Origin: Caldilineaceae bacterium
GTDB lineage: Bacteria; Chloroflexota; Anaerolineae; Caldilineales; Caldilineaceae
Assembly (NCBI GenBank): GCA_022824025.1
Contig: JAJEBF010000014.1
Span: 62,001 to 126,000, forward strand
Direction of reading: 5' to 3'
DNA: 64,000 bases
Shown: in pieces, positions 36,849 to 47,400 of the stretch
Numbering within the stretch: position 1 is the stretch's first letter
How the letters are laid out: each line of letters opens with the position of its first letter
Notes under the pieces: generated by a model
The model's input: the letters and a program-made list of their open reading frames with translations, nothing else
The model's database searches: none
What the model was told of the DNA's origin: nothing
Made by a program: the position numbers and the translations under genes

Positions 36849-38810
36849 TCAGCTCTCGCCACCCCCGTCGCTTGCGCTGTTCTCCTCCGGAGTCGGCGTT
36901 GGCTCCTCCACGTCGGTTACGCCGGGTATGACCGTTCCCGGCCCGTACAAAAACATGGCATTCCAAGGCCGGTAGACAGAGACGATCCTGTCCTCGCGTG
37001 TGTTTCCATTTTCTGTAACCTGGCGGATGACCGTCGCCGTCATGCCTTCCTTGGCCCACTCTACCTGCTTAACCTGACCCGCATCCAATGAGGCATCTAG
37101 CTGGTAGATCGGATCACCCGGCTCCTTGATATCCTTGTACTCCGCCTCTCCGATTACGACCTCCCTGTCCGGCTTCGTTCCGTAAAAGCGGAAGGAAAGA
37201 ACGCCTTCTACCGTGTCCACCACCGGTTGAATCAGCAAGTGCGCCTTCGTATCATTGAGAAATCTGAAATCCACATACGGCGTGTATATCGTCGCGTCAA
37301 AGCCGGGGTCCCCGTACCAGCTCACAACATAACCGTGGTTATGCCGCTCAAGCATCGGGAATCCCGCCTCCAGCGCCGCCCGGAACACCGTCGTACTCAC
37401 CTGGCAGACACCGCCGCCAACACCAACCGCCGTCCGGTCCCCCCAGATAATGGCCGAATCTTCAAACCCGTTGGCCCCGCTCACCGCCTCAACCGTTGAA
37501 TTGAAACTGAAAACGCCCCCGGGCGGAACGACCGCACCCACGAATTTCTCTGCCGCCACCTCTATGTTGTAGACCCGCGTGCTGCTGCTGCCGCGGAAAT
37601 ACGTAGTGCCGGTCGCGATCAGCTCCCGTATCCCCAGTTCGTTCAGCCGGTTGGAGTCGACCGCCGGTGGAACCGAGATAATCGGCAGCGGACCCGTCCT
37701 CTGCTCGGATGCGAGCGCCTGGCGCACTGCCTCGACCGTCAGATCAATGTTCAACCTCTGTCCCGGCCGGCTCGCCTCCAGCACCGAAAGCGTCGAGGTC
37801 GCGTCGTTAAATCGAAGACGGGCATCCTGCGGCGGAAACGAAACCTGGTTCGCCCAACTCTCAACGACAAGCCGCAACGCCGCCTCATTCAGAAAGTTGG
37901 GATCGCCGCTGGGCATGATTCTCTGCAACAACGCCGCGTCCAGCGCAAAGGCAATCCCCGTCGGCCCGTGCTGCAACACGACCGGCGGCGGCAATATAAG
38001 TCCAGACGCCATTCCCGGCCCGCCCCCAAGGCCGGTATCCTGGGCGCCGGCGGATCCGCCGGACGACTCCGAGGACGAGACCTGGGCCCCTGCCGCAGTG
38101 CTGAACGTCTGCAAGGGCACGGCGCCCGAGCGGCCGTCCGCCACCTGCGCCATCACCAGATGCGCCGTGCCCGCCACATCCACATCCAGGCCCGCCCGCG
38201 GCGGCAATGAAAGATCGCCGATCTCGACTGCCGGGCGGCTTGGCCGCCGTACCTCCGCGGCCGCGCTGCTTACCGCCTGTCTGACAGCCCCTTCACTGAT
38301 GACCACTTCCGGCCACACCGTCTGCCCGCCGTTGAACGCCTGCCATTGGGTGAAGAGCCGCTCCAGAATGCCGCCCCGCCGGCCAATCTGATAGGCCAGG
38401 TTGACCGCCTTCTCCAGGTCCGCCTGTGGTTCCAGCAGTTCAGCGCCCAATGCCCACCGCCTGTCCGCAGATCCGGCGAAGCCAACGCTTTCCCCGCTAA
38501 CCGGGCTGAATTCAAGGAATACAGGAGCCACTGGATACGGAATCAGCTCCCGGTGCAAACGCAGCAGCGCCGACGCACGCGTTTCCCCCCCCACCGGGAC
38601 GCCGGCCACCCGCACGCCGCTGAATATGCGGTCCGTGTGCCAGAACTGCCATGCCACAAACAGGCCGGCGCACGCAACGACCATCACGCACACCCAAATC
38701 AGGATATACTCGACGCCGCTTGGGGGTCTGTCCCCGGTCGTTTGGACGCCGGGCACTTCCGGAGTGGCTGCTATCTGTCTGGCTGGAGGCAATGGAACGG
38801 TCGAACGCAT
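36849..38810 (-). CDS. VanW family protein with peptidoglycan-binding-like repeats, membrane anchored
   Basis: 653 residues. A Pro-rich cytoplasmic start is followed by a single membrane helix at about 35-57 (YILIWVCVMVVACAGLFVAW). Outside it come PG_binding_4-type repeats (the residues around GGETRASALLRL and the later RLFNDATSTLSV segment) and a VanW domain near residues 410-550 with FSFNSTVEAVSGANGF, GVGGGVCQVSTTVFRAAL and RHNHGY. A G5-like end and a Glu/Ser/Gly tail close the protein. VanW proteins occur in Gram-positive-type envelopes and are thought to act at the cell wall; the biochemical role is unknown. An AAAGG site precedes the ATG. Confidence 0.88.
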   Translation of the reverse strand: MRSTVPLPPARQIAATPEVPGVQTTGDRPPSGVEYILIWVCVMVVACAGLFVAWQFWHTDRIFSGVRVAGVPVGGETRASALLRLHRELIPYPVAPVFLEFSPVSGESVGFAGSADRRWALGAELLEPQADLEKAVNLAYQIGRRGGILERLFTQWQAFNGGQTVWPEVVISEGAVRQAVSSAAAEVRRPSRPAVEIGDLSLPPRAGLDVDVAGTAHLVMAQVADGRSGAVPLQTFSTAAGAQVSSSESSGGSAGAQDTGLGGGPGMASGLILPPPVVLQHGPTGIAFALDAALLQRIMPSGDPNFLNEAALRLVVESWANQVSFPPQDARLRFNDATSTLSVLEASRPGQRLNIDLTVEAVRQALASEQRTGPLPIISVPPAVDSNRLNELGIRELIATGTTYFRGSSSTRVYNIEVAAEKFVGAVVPPGGVFSFNSTVEAVSGANGFEDSAIIWGDRTAVGVGGGVCQVSTTVFRAALEAGFPMLERHNHGYVVSWYGDPGFDATIYTPYVDFRFLNDTKAHLLIQPVVDTVEGVLSFRFYGTKPDREVVIGEAEYKDIKEPGDPIYQLDASLDAGQVKQVEWAKEGMTATVIRQVTENGNTREDRIVSVYRPWNAMFLYGPGTVIPGVTDVEEPTPTPEENSASDGGGES

Positions 38811-38936
38811 GCAGACCTTTACCTAGGAATCAAGCCGTGGACCATGCGGGCCACAGGAACTGCGCCGCAGACGCATCCGGCGCAACGCGACAATATCGCG
38901 ACGCGATCGAAATGCCCCGGCAGAAAAACACCTCTT

Positions 38937-40529
38937 TCACGATCGCAGTTGAGGGACAATATACAGGAACGGTATGACGATGTCCATAGCTGCCAGGGCC
39001 AGAAACAGGACCCCATACAAGATCGGATGCAAAACACCGTCTTTGCGTAGATGCGAAGGCGGACCGAAGCCGCCGCCAGCCTTCTCGCCGGACCTCCCTC
39101 CTCTGACAATCCTTTCAACCCGGTGGGAGAACAGCCCGTACAGCAGCAGGCCCACCCCCGAAGCGCCCAGCAGCAACAGGGTCCACCGGTCTGCCTCGTT
39201 GCCCAACAGCGTCACCAGGAGCAAATAGCCCGACGATGCCACCAGAAGGATACCGCCTGCAAAGAGACTGGCGCGTCGTTCCAACACGACCCACCACCCT
39301 TGCGCGAAGAACAAGCCCCACGCCGGCAGCGCCGGAAAAAGATAGCGGCCCTGGTGCTGAATGAATCCAAGATTGTACCAGCCGTAGGCAGCGAATGTTG
39401 CCAACCATAACAGTATCAGGGTCATCCACGGAGACGAGATGAACTCGCGCCACTCAGTGCCGCCTCTGGCCGTCCGCCTCAAGATTCCGAACAGAAGGCC
39501 CAGCCCCGCCATCGCCGACAAGATCAGCAGAAGAGTGTAGATGCGGGCATCCACGAAGACGCCCATCCAGCCGAATACGCCCCAGAAGCTCTTGGCCGTA
39601 AACGTCCAGGCCCGTTCCCAATAAGCTCCCCAACCGTTCTCGGCAATCCAGCCCGCCGCAGTCGGTTGACCGGTCACCACCGCATCGTGCCAGCGAAGCC
39701 CAAGAATATCCAGGTCTCCGTAGAGCAAGCTGTTCCGGATCCACCACGGCAGGCCCAGAATCAGGGCAGGCGCAACGAGCAGCCCAAACCGGCCTATTTG
39801 TCTTCTGAACCCCCCTCCCGCGGCCTCTCCGGGCCGGAATGCGTTCAGTGCAACGACCGCTATCGCCACAGGGAGAAGGATGTACGCGGTTGCTTTCGTG
39901 AGGAAACCCAGCCCGATCAGGATCCCGACCGCCGCCATGGTCCCGGGCCTCTCCACCGCCCCGCCCGCCGCCACCGTCCGCTGCCAGCGCAACAGGAGCA
40001 GAACCGTCGCGGCAATCAGCAGTTCCGCGAGGGCGTCATTGTTGACCGACGCCATCAGCGACGTGTGCATCGGCAGAAACGCGGCAAACGCGGCCGCCCC
40101 CAACGCGATGTGGGGAGACTCCGGCGCGACCACCCGCGCGCACAGAAAGATCAGCAGCACGACGCCCGCGCCCAGCGCAACGCTAAACAGCCGCAGCGCA
40201 AGCAGACCGCCCCGCCCCAGCCAGTAAAAGGGAACTGAAATCAGATAGTAGAGAGGAGGTTGATGTGACTCGTATCGGACCGGCTCAACCGAGAGCGCAG
40301 GAGGGAACTTCTCCGCCTTCAGCCGCTGAAGATACGCTTCGTCGTAGTCGCCCATCTGCAGCGCAGGGAACCGGCCCTCAGTCGCAAGATGGGCAATGTA
40401 ATTGTAGTGAGCCGGTTCGTCAGGATTCTGCCAGGCCGGCGTGGTGACGGCGAAGAGCGCGCCCAAGGCAGCATAGGCAACCAAAATCAGGAGTAAGGCA
40501 TATGCGGCTGCGCTGTTGCTTCTGAGCAT
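38937..40529 (-). CDS. GT-C-like polytopic membrane protein (predicted lipid-phosphosugar glycosyltransferase)
   Basis: 530 residues with about a dozen hydrophobic segments. The first external loop has PAWQNPDEPAHYNYIAHL with the acidic pair D37-E38, the arrangement expected of GT-C enzymes, and further on YESHQPPLYYLIS. The motif also recalls the DUF2142 membrane family. Enzymes of this kind use polyprenyl-phosphate sugars to decorate surface molecules. The ATG at 40529 has AAGGGG upstream; a GTG four codons earlier sits in that site. It starts 15 bases after metG and may serve the glycan cluster on the other strand. Confidence 0.75.
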   Translation of the reverse strand: MLRSNSAAAYALLLILVAYAALGALFAVTTPAWQNPDEPAHYNYIAHLATEGRFPALQMGDYDEAYLQRLKAEKFPPALSVEPVRYESHQPPLYYLISVPFYWLGRGGLLALRLFSVALGAGVVLLIFLCARVVAPESPHIALGAAAFAAFLPMHTSLMASVNNDALAELLIAATVLLLLRWQRTVAAGGAVERPGTMAAVGILIGLGFLTKATAYILLPVAIAVVALNAFRPGEAAGGGFRRQIGRFGLLVAPALILGLPWWIRNSLLYGDLDILGLRWHDAVVTGQPTAAGWIAENGWGAYWERAWTFTAKSFWGVFGWMGVFVDARIYTLLLILSAMAGLGLLFGILRRTARGGTEWREFISSPWMTLILLWLATFAAYGWYNLGFIQHQGRYLFPALPAWGLFFAQGWWVVLERRASLFAGGILLVASSGYLLLVTLLGNEADRWTLLLLGASGVGLLLYGLFSHRVERIVRGGRSGEKAGGGFGPPSHLRKDGVLHPILYGVLFLALAAMDIVIPFLYIVPQLRS

Positions 40530-40544
40530 TTGCCCCTTCACAGA

Positions 40545-42371
40545 TTACCCGTCCGCCTCGCCCAGAACCTCTGCCGGATCCAGCTTTGTGAACAGAGGCG
40601 CAGGCTTTCTCAACCGCTGACCGGGAGCCAGCCTTTGCGCCTGCCAAACGCCGCTCGCCTCCCCATGGTCGTACCGCAACACCACATGGGCGCCGCGCGC
40701 GTCCTCAACCGCCTCCGTGCTGAGCTGGCCGAATAGCGGCTCGGAATAGCCCATCAGCTGGTGCAACCGCTCACTGCTGTGCGGCAAAATCGGCGCCCAA
40801 AGCAACTTCAGCCAGTCGATCGCCTGCAGCGTTACGTACACGGTGGTCGCCGCCGCCTCCGGGTCCGTCCGCACCGTGCGCCACGGCTCCTTTTCATTCA
40901 GATACTGGTTCACCCGCTGGCTCAAACGCCGCGCCTCTTGCAGGGCAGCCTTCAGACGCACCGCTTCGTAGAGCGCCGCGACGCTCTCAAAGCCCCCGCG
41001 TATCTCCGCCAGCAGTGACGCGTCGGTCGCGTCCAATTCGCCCGGCTTCGGCGCCGCCCCGTCGTATCGCCTGTAGGCAAAACCCAGCGCCCGGTTGACA
41101 AGGTTGCCCCAGTTGGCCACCAGCTCGTTGTTCACCAGCTCAATGAAATCCGGCCACGTGAACTCGGTATCTGCCGTCTCGGGGGCCATCGCAGTCAAGG
41201 TATAGCGCCAGGCATCCGCCTCGAACTCCTCCAATACTGTATTGAAGCCGATGACATTGCCCCGGCTGGTGCTGAACTGCGCGCCGCCAAAGTTGAGATA
41301 CTCGTTGGCCGGCACATCATAGGGCAGTTGCAGACGCGCAGTCTTCAGAGGCTCCGCGGTTGCCGAGAGTCCGGAGATATTGGCTGCTTCGCCCTCGACA
41401 TTCGTTTCAGCGTTATAGGCCATGATCATGCCCGGCCAGATCTGCGTGTGAAAGGGAATGTTGTCCTTGCCGATGAAGTAGTAGTGACGCGCCTCCGGCG
41501 AAAGGTCCCGGTCCCACCATTCGCGCCACTGGCCCCCGCTCAACGCCGCCCACTCTATCGCCGCGCTCAGGTAACCCTGCACCGCGTCGTACCAAACGTA
41601 GATGCACTTGCTGTCATAACCTTCCAGCGGGATGGAGATGCCCCAATCGATGTCGCGCGTGATGGCCCGGCCCCGCAGCTCCTTCAGGTTCAGCTGACCC
41701 TGCGTAAAGTTGAGCACATTGTTGCGCCAGTGCTCCTTGCCGCTGCCTATCCATTCCAGCAATGGCTCATTCAGCGCGCCCAGATCAAGGAAGAAGTGTT
41801 CGGTCTCCCGGACCTCCAGCTCGCGGCTGCCGCTCAGCTTGGACCGCGTATTGGTCAGCTCCAGCGCGTCGTAGAGCCGGCCGCAGTTGTCGCACTGGTC
41901 CCCGCGCGCTTCCGCAAACCCGCAAAAGGGACAACTCCCTTCCACGTAGCGGTCCGCCAGAAACCGGCCCGCCTCCGGATCGAACCACTGCTTCTGCACC
42001 TCTTTGTAGATGAACTCGTTCGCCAGATGACGCGTGAAGACCTGCTGTGTGACATCCCAGTGGTTCTGCGTATCCGTATGCGTGTAGAGGTCGAACGTCA
42101 GGCCCATCGCCTGGCAGCCTTCCACGAACAGTTCGTGGTACTTGTCCACCACTTCGGCCGCGCTGAGACCCTCCCGCTCAGCCTGCAGCGTAATCGGCGT
42201 GCCGTGCGTGTCCGAGCCGCTGACCATCAGTACATCGTTCCCGGCCATGCGCTGGTACCGGGCAAAGATGTCGGGCGGCAGATACGCGCCCGCGATCTGC
42301 CCAATATGTTTCTCGCCGTTGGCATACGGCCAGGCAACACACACAAGGATCTTCCGGCCCTGATTGGTCAT
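40545..42371 (-). CDS. metG: Methionyl-tRNA synthetase
   Basis: 608 residues, a class I synthetase without the C-terminal tRNA-binding extension of some forms. The HIGH motif is HIGQ at 22-25. The zinc knuckle is four cysteines at 147, 150, 160 and 163 (CPFCG ... CDNCG). The KMSKS loop is QFSTS at 365-369, with both lysines replaced; a similar loop is known in actinobacterial-type MetRS. The segment [10 protein letters not shown] and [12 protein letters not shown] are characteristic of that type. GGAGG lies 7 bases before the ATG. It heads an operon with the GT-C-like, VanW and coaX genes. Confidence 0.97.
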   Translation of the reverse strand: MTNQGRKILVCVAWPYANGEKHIGQIAGAYLPPDIFARYQRMAGNDVLMVSGSDTHGTPITLQAEREGLSAAEVVDKYHELFVEGCQAMGLTFDLYTHTDTQNHWDVTQQVFTRHLANEFIYKEVQKQWFDPEAGRFLADRYVEGSCPFCGFAEARGDQCDNCGRLYDALELTNTRSKLSGSRELEVRETEHFFLDLGALNEPLLEWIGSGKEHWRNNVLNFTQGQLNLKELRGRAITRDIDWGISIPLEGYDSKCIYVWYDAVQGYLSAAIEWAALSGGQWREWWDRDLSPEARHYYFIGKDNIPFHTQIWPGMIMAYNAETNVEGEAANISGLSATAEPLKTARLQLPYDVPANEYLNFGGAQFSTSRGNVIGFNTVLEEFEADAWRYTLTAMAPETADTEFTWPDFIELVNNELVANWGNLVNRALGFAYRRYDGAAPKPGELDATDASLLAEIRGGFESVAALYEAVRLKAALQEARRLSQRVNQYLNEKEPWRTVRTDPEAAATTVYVTLQAIDWLKLLWAPILPHSSERLHQLMGYSEPLFGQLSTEAVEDARGAHVVLRYDHGEASGVWQAQRLAPGQRLRKPAPLFTKLDPAEVLGEADG

Positions 42372-42382
42372 CAGTCATCCTC

Positions 42383-42421
42383 CACTTGAGTTGGGGCGGA
42401 CACCAAGCCACTCAAGTGTCC
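42383..42421 (-). promoter_or_regulatory. metG: Two mutually exclusive hairpins before metG
   Basis: In the mRNA sense, CACTTGAGT-like arms at 42410-42418 and 42383-42391 are exact complements of nine bases, ending against the GGAGG ribosome site (42379-42383). A second exact six-base pair joins 42416-42421 with 42398-42403. The two share bases 42416-42418, so only one can form at a time. The first would block the ribosome site, the second would free it. This fits a translational switch, but no ligand or T-box is recognisable. Confidence 0.4.
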
Positions 42422-42647
42422 TTCCCCTGAGCGGACTTCTGCGCTGCTCTCCCGCAAGCTGCCGTCCCGTTGGCTGCGACCGGCACGCCGCGCGCCGCCC
42501 TTCCGGCCCCAATGCCGCGCCTCGGGACTTTGCCCACAATCTAAGCCTGGCAGCCCCTGTCAATGACTCCTGCGCGTCTGCAGCCCAAAGAACGCCCGCT
42601 CGCGACTCGAAAATACCTCCCGAACGCCTAGCCTCATCTTCCGAGTC

Positions 42648-42677
42648 ATTATATCTGTCCCATTTCGTTCGTGGCAA
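42648..42677 (-). promoter_or_regulatory. Promoter for the metG operon
   Basis: On the minus strand TTGCCA (42672-42677) and consensus TATAAT (42648-42653) are 18 bases apart. Transcription would start near 42641, giving a leader of about 270 bases before the metG ATG. Confidence 0.6.
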
Positions 42678-42808
42678 AAGCTGGCCTCCCTCCCTCTTCC
42701 GTATGCCGCGCCGCTGCGTGCTCCCAGATCTGACGCCCAACACTTGCTTCGGCCGTCAAGTCGGCCATGGTCCCGCCCGTATCTGATTCCAACAATCCGG
42801 CTTGCTGC

Positions 42809-42817
42809 TGCTATAAT
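42809..42817 (+). promoter_or_regulatory. Extended -10 promoter for the YesL-like gene
   Basis: TGCTATAAT, that is TG-N-TATAAT, the extended -10 form that needs little -35 contact. No good -35 box is present at the right distance. It points at the membrane-protein gene starting at 42904 and could also serve the molybdenum hydroxylase genes. Confidence 0.55.
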
Positions 42818-42903
42818 GGGGGCAAAGTGACCCGGCGCCAGACAGGCGCCTCGTTGACGCAAGCTCCGCGCGGGATTGCAGCCATGCCGTTAGTAGGATC
42901 AAA

Positions 42904-43530
42904 ATGAAAGCATTTACAGTCATGTGGCGCACCATCAAGGCGCTCTACGAAGACCTGCTCCTGTGGGTCTGGCTCAGCGTGCTCTGGTGGATCGGGATCT
43001 TCCTGGTGTTGCCCGCGGGCCCGGTCACGTCGGGCATCCACAGCGCCGCCAACCGCGTCGCCAACTACCGGCGCGTGGAGAGCGCGTTCTTCTGGGATGG
43101 CGCGAAGGCGACAATTGGCAAAAGCTGGCTGCTCCTTGGCATAAACCTCCTGATGATCGGCGGCGTTGCAATCAACATCCGCTTCTACAGCTCCAGCACC
43201 GCCAGCTGGGCACAGATTATCAGCATCGTATGGGTCTGGATCCTGATAATCGTCCTCATGGCGGGCCAATATTTCTTTCCCCTGCTCTGGCAACAGGACG
43301 AAATGAGTATCAAGATGGTCCTGCGCAACGCTTTCATTCTCGCGCTGCGCCACCCTCTCTATACCTTTCTCATGTTCCTCTTCCAGGTCCTGTTGCTCGT
43401 CGTCAGCTTTGTCACCGTCCTGCCCATCTTCCTGCTTACCCCGGCGGCCGTGGTCCTGGCAATGAACTTCAGTCTCGTCGGCCTCTTGCAGGAACTGGAC
43501 CTCGCGCCGGACCCGCCGCCAGGCGCATAG
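42904..43530 (+). CDS. YesL-like (DUF624) membrane protein
   Basis: 208 residues with about five hydrophobic segments. The layout fits the YesL/DUF624 family: a short amphipathic start, a helix around WLSVLWWIGIFLVLPAGPVTSGI, a soluble loop with FFWDGAKATIGKSW, then paired helices. YesL-type proteins are often found with sugar-utilisation genes and their function is unknown. Here it precedes the FAD subunit of a molybdenum hydroxylase by 60 bases on the same strand. An AGGATC site lies just before the ATG. Confidence 0.75.
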   Translation: MKAFTVMWRTIKALYEDLLLWVWLSVLWWIGIFLVLPAGPVTSGIHSAANRVANYRRVESAFFWDGAKATIGKSWLLLGINLLMIGGVAINIRFYSSSTASWAQIISIVWVWILIIVLMAGQYFFPLLWQQDEMSIKMVLRNAFILALRHPLYTFLMFLFQVLLLVVSFVTVLPIFLLTPAAVVLAMNFSLVGLLQELDLAPDPPPGA

Positions 43531-43589
43531 CGCCTGATGCAGACACGCTGAGGCCTGCAGCGCCTCAACCCAAAGATTACATAACCACT

Positions 43590-44408
43590 ATGGCGATACT
43601 CGCGGAATATCACAAACCAACATCGCTGGCGCAAGCGTTCGAACTCCTGTCAGACCCTGCCTTCCGCCGCGTGCCCCTTGCCGGCGGCGCCCATCTCGTC
43701 GGCGTGCTGGAAACCAGGGAGCGCCGCGACATTGAGGGCGTTGTCGACCTCGCCGGGCTAGGCCTCTCGTTCATCGAGCAGGACGGCGCCTACCTGCATG
43801 TTGGCGCAATGACGACAATCACCGACCTGATCGAACATCCCCTGTCCGCAGAGCTGGCCGGAGGAATCCTGCCCGACACAGCCCGCTACGAAGGCCCCCT
43901 GAACCTGCGCAACGCCGCCACCCTCGGTGGCGTCGTTGCCCTCGCCGAGCCCGACAGCGAGACATACGCCGCCCTGCTGGCGCTGAACGCTTCGGTCGTC
44001 ACTGCCGACCCGAACGGACAGGATACCATCAGCCCGCTGCAAGAGTTCGCCGACGCCTGGCCGGCAGCATCCCAAGCCCCCAGCCTCATCACCGGGATCA
44101 GACTGCCTCTCGGTCAAGCCGCCGCCGGCCATGCCCGCATCGCTCGCACACCCATGGACCGGTGTATCGTCGCCGCCGTCGCTGTCATCCGCGCAGACGG
44201 CAAGTCGGCCCGGCCTGAACCTGCCGATGGCGGCGGGAACACCGCCTCCGCCCGTGTAGCCCTCTGCGGCGTAGGCCCCCGTCCAAGCCTGGCGGGCGGC
44301 CGGCACATTCCCGAAGGAGACTTCAAGGGCAGCGCGGAGTACAGGCTGGCCATGGTCGAAGTCGTCGTTCGACGCGCCCGTGCCGCAGCCGCCGCGACCC
44401 GCATTTAG
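43590..44408 (+). CDS. FAD-binding subunit of a xanthine dehydrogenase/CO dehydrogenase-family molybdenum hydroxylase
   Basis: 272 residues, CoxM/XdhB-like (FAD_binding_5 plus C-terminal CO_deh_flav_C). The two FAD pyrophosphate loops are altered: AGGAHL at 31-36 where AGGTDL is usual, and TLGGVVALAEPDS at 111-123 where TxGGN(I/L) is usual. The acid D122 is kept. The start is ATG 43590; the frame runs open further left only as a shadow of the YesL-like gene. It is 48 bases before the fused iron-sulphur/molybdopterin subunit. The loop changes suggest weakened or altered flavin binding, matching the defect in the partner's ferredoxin domain. Confidence 0.88.
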   Translation: MAILAEYHKPTSLAQAFELLSDPAFRRVPLAGGAHLVGVLETRERRDIEGVVDLAGLGLSFIEQDGAYLHVGAMTTITDLIEHPLSAELAGGILPDTARYEGPLNLRNAATLGGVVALAEPDSETYAALLALNASVVTADPNGQDTISPLQEFADAWPAASQAPSLITGIRLPLGQAAAGHARIARTPMDRCIVAAVAVIRADGKSARPEPADGGGNTASARVALCGVGPRPSLAGGRHIPEGDFKGSAEYRLAMVEVVVRRARAAAAATRI

Positions 44409-44456
44409 CCGTGGGCGCCTTCCATTTCGATCCATCCACCCAATAGCAACTCGAAT

Positions 44457-47400
44457 ATGCCATCACCGATTACGCTCACCATCAACGGATCCCTTCACTG
44501 CATCGATATCCAACCGGGAGAGTTGCTGCGTACAACCCTGCGGCGGCTGCGCGTCTACAGCGTCAAGCACGCCGACGAAACCGGCGAAAGCGGCGCCGAC
44601 GCCATCCTCTTGACGCGGACACCGGAAGATCCAACCAGCTATCGTCTCGTCAATAGCGGGCTGATCCTGGCCGCCCAGGCCGACGGCGCATCCATCATCA
44701 GCCTGGAAGGGCTGGAAGAAGAGGGCGAAGAGAGCGCAACCAGAAGCCGGGAAGAGGCCCTTTCCCCGCGCCTTTCCGCGCTCCAGCAGCAGTTCATCGA
44801 ATGCGGCGCCATTCAGTGCGGCTACTGCACGCCGGCCCAGATGCTCGCCGCCCAACATCTGCTCGACAAGGATCCCCAACCCAGCGAAGCCGCCGTCCGC
44901 GCCGCCATCGCAGGCGTCCTCTGCCGCTGCACCGGCTATCTCAAACCGGTCCAGGCGGTCCTGAGAACCGCGGCCCAGCTGCAGGGCAAGACCCCTCCGC
45001 CGCTTGAAATCGACGTGCGCGACGCACCCGCGACCGGGGAATGGCCTACGCCAGACGAACTGCCCCCGGACGGCTGGCGCGGCGAAGGGCCCGATACGCA
45101 GACCCAGACCCGCAGCGTCCCCGTCACCGTCGCGCCGCCCCAGACGCAGGTCGTCAACAAGGCGGAGCCCAAGGTCGATGCCGTCAAACTGGCAAAGGGC
45201 CGCCCCGTCTTTACCGACGATGTTGACATGCCCGGCATGCTCTACGGCGGCCTCCTGACGAGCCCCGTGGCCCACGCCCGCATCCTGTCGATCGATACCT
45301 CGGCAGCGCTCGCTCTGCCGGGCGTCCACGCCGTGCAAACCTACGCCGACCTGCCCCGCGTCATCTATGCCAGCGGCGGCCAGAGTTATCCCCAGCCGCC
45401 CCCGTACGACCAGGTGTGCCTTGATTCCAAAGTGCGCTATGTCGGGGATAGAGTCGCCACCGTCGCCGCCGAAACGCCGGAGCTTGTGCAGGAAGCGCTG
45501 GAACGCATCAAAGTCGAGTACGAAGAGCTGCCCGCCGTCTTCTCGCCGGAAGACGCAATCCAGCCCGGCGCGCCCGTGATTCACGACGAAGACGACGCGC
45601 AGATGATCCACGACGCCAAAGGCAACATCGCCGTCAAACTGCGCGTCGACCACAACGACGTCGATGACGCCCTGGCCTCCGCCGCCTTCGTCTTCGAAAG
45701 CGAATACAGGGTGCACCAGGTGCAGCAGTCCAGCATCGAGCCCCATATCGTCATCACCTATTGGGATGAAGACGACCGCCTCGTCATCCGCACCAGCACG
45801 CAGGTCCCCTTCCACGTGCGCCGCATGGTCGCGCCCCTGCTCGGCCTGCCCGTCCGCCGCATCCGCGTCGTTAAACCGCGTATCGGCGGCGGCTTCGGCG
45901 GCAAGCAGGAAGTGCTGATCGAGGATCTCTGCGCCCACCTGACAATCGCAACCGGCCGCCCGGTCAAGTTCGAATACACGCGCAAACTCGAGTTCACCTC
46001 CGCCCGCACACGCCATCCGCAGCGGCTGCGCTTCCGCAGCGGCGTCGACGCCAGTGGCAAGCTCGTCGCCATGGACGTGCGCGTCGTGGCCGACACCGGC
46101 GCTTACGGGACCCACGGCCTCACGGTTCAGATGGTCACCGGCTTTCGCGCCCTCAGCACATACTGGCTGCCCGCGGCCCGCTTCGACTGTGACGTTGTTT
46201 ACACCAACAAACCCGTGCCCGGCGCATTCCGCGGCTACGGCGCGCCCCAGGCCCTCTTCGGGCTCGAGCAGCATATGGAGGAGATGGCCCTCGCCTTCGG
46301 TATGGACCCGGTCGAATTCAAGCGTATCAACTGGGTCAAAGAGGGGCAATCGCTCCCCATGGCCGTGGCGATGGGCGAAGGCCGCGAGGGGTTCCCCCAA
46401 ACGGTGGAAAGCAGCGGCCTGGCCGAATGTGTCGAGACCGGCGCCGCCTCGATCGGCTGGGACCGGCGCAACGACCCCGAATGGAAAGCGCCCCCCGATC
46501 GCCCTCACATCCGCCGCGGCATCGGCCTTGCCATCTGCATGCACGGCACCGGCATCGCCGGTCTCGACATGGGCGCCGCCAGCATCAAGCTCAACGACGA
46601 CGGCTCCTTCAACCTTCTCGTCGGCGCAACCGACCTCGGCACCGGCTCCGATACCGTCCTGGCCCAGATCGCCGCCGAAGCCCTCGGCGTTCCCCTGGAG
46701 CAGATCCTCATCTACAGCAGCGACACCGACTTCACGCCCTTCGACACCGGCGCCTACGCCAGCAGCACGACTTACATCTCCGGCGGCGCCGTCCTCAAAG
46801 CGGCCGAGGATGTCAGCCGCCAGATCAGGCGCCACGCTGCCGCTCACCTCTTTGACGGCATTGAAGCCGATCAACTCTGGCTCGAAGGGCAGAAGGTCGT
46901 GGCACCGGATGGCGAGACCGTTCCGCTCGAAACGGTCGCCCTCCACAGCATCCACCAGGAGGAGCAGCATCAGATTATGGCCACCGCCAGCCACATGAGC
47001 TACGTCAGCCCGCCTCCCTTTGCCGCCCAGTACGTCTCGCTTGAAGTGGACACCGAAACCGGCCAGGTGACCGTTGAAAAAGCCGCCATGGCCGTCGACT
47101 GCGGCATCGCCATCAACCCCGTAACCGCCAGCGGCCAGGTCGAAGGAGGAATGACCCAGGCCCTCGGCTACGCGCTCTGCGAAGAAATGCCCTACGACCC
47201 CAACGGAAAACTGCAGATCGACCGCTTCGGCGACTACAGAATCCTTGCCGCCGACGAGATGCCGCAACTCGATACCGTCCTCGTCCAGACCTACGAACCG
47301 ACCGGCCCCTTCGGCGCAAAGGCGATCGCCGAAATCCCAATGGATGGCATGGCCCCAGCCATCGCCAGCGCCATCTTCGACGCCACCGGCGTCCGCATCC

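Larger units (their letters stand above)
42372..42903. other. Divergent intergenic region between metG and the YesL-like gene
   Basis: About 530 bases. It carries a minus-strand promoter at 42648-42677 for metG, a plus-strand extended -10 promoter at 42809-42817, and paired hairpins at 42383-42421 over the metG ribosome site. The stretch 42430-42640 would be transcribed as the metG leader; I found no T-box consensus and no coding region in it. Confidence 0.6.

Noticed and set aside
42430-42640. A T-box or S-adenosylmethionine riboswitch in the metG leader.
   Set aside because: The antiterminator consensus AGGGTGG-N-ACCGCG and the SAM core are not present; only simple hairpins could be shown.
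44463-47267. A 934-codon open frame on the minus strand across the molybdenum hydroxylase gene.
   Set aside because: It is the antisense of a high-GC gene with strong third-position bias; its residue composition is unlike a protein and the plus-strand frame has clear domains and motifs.
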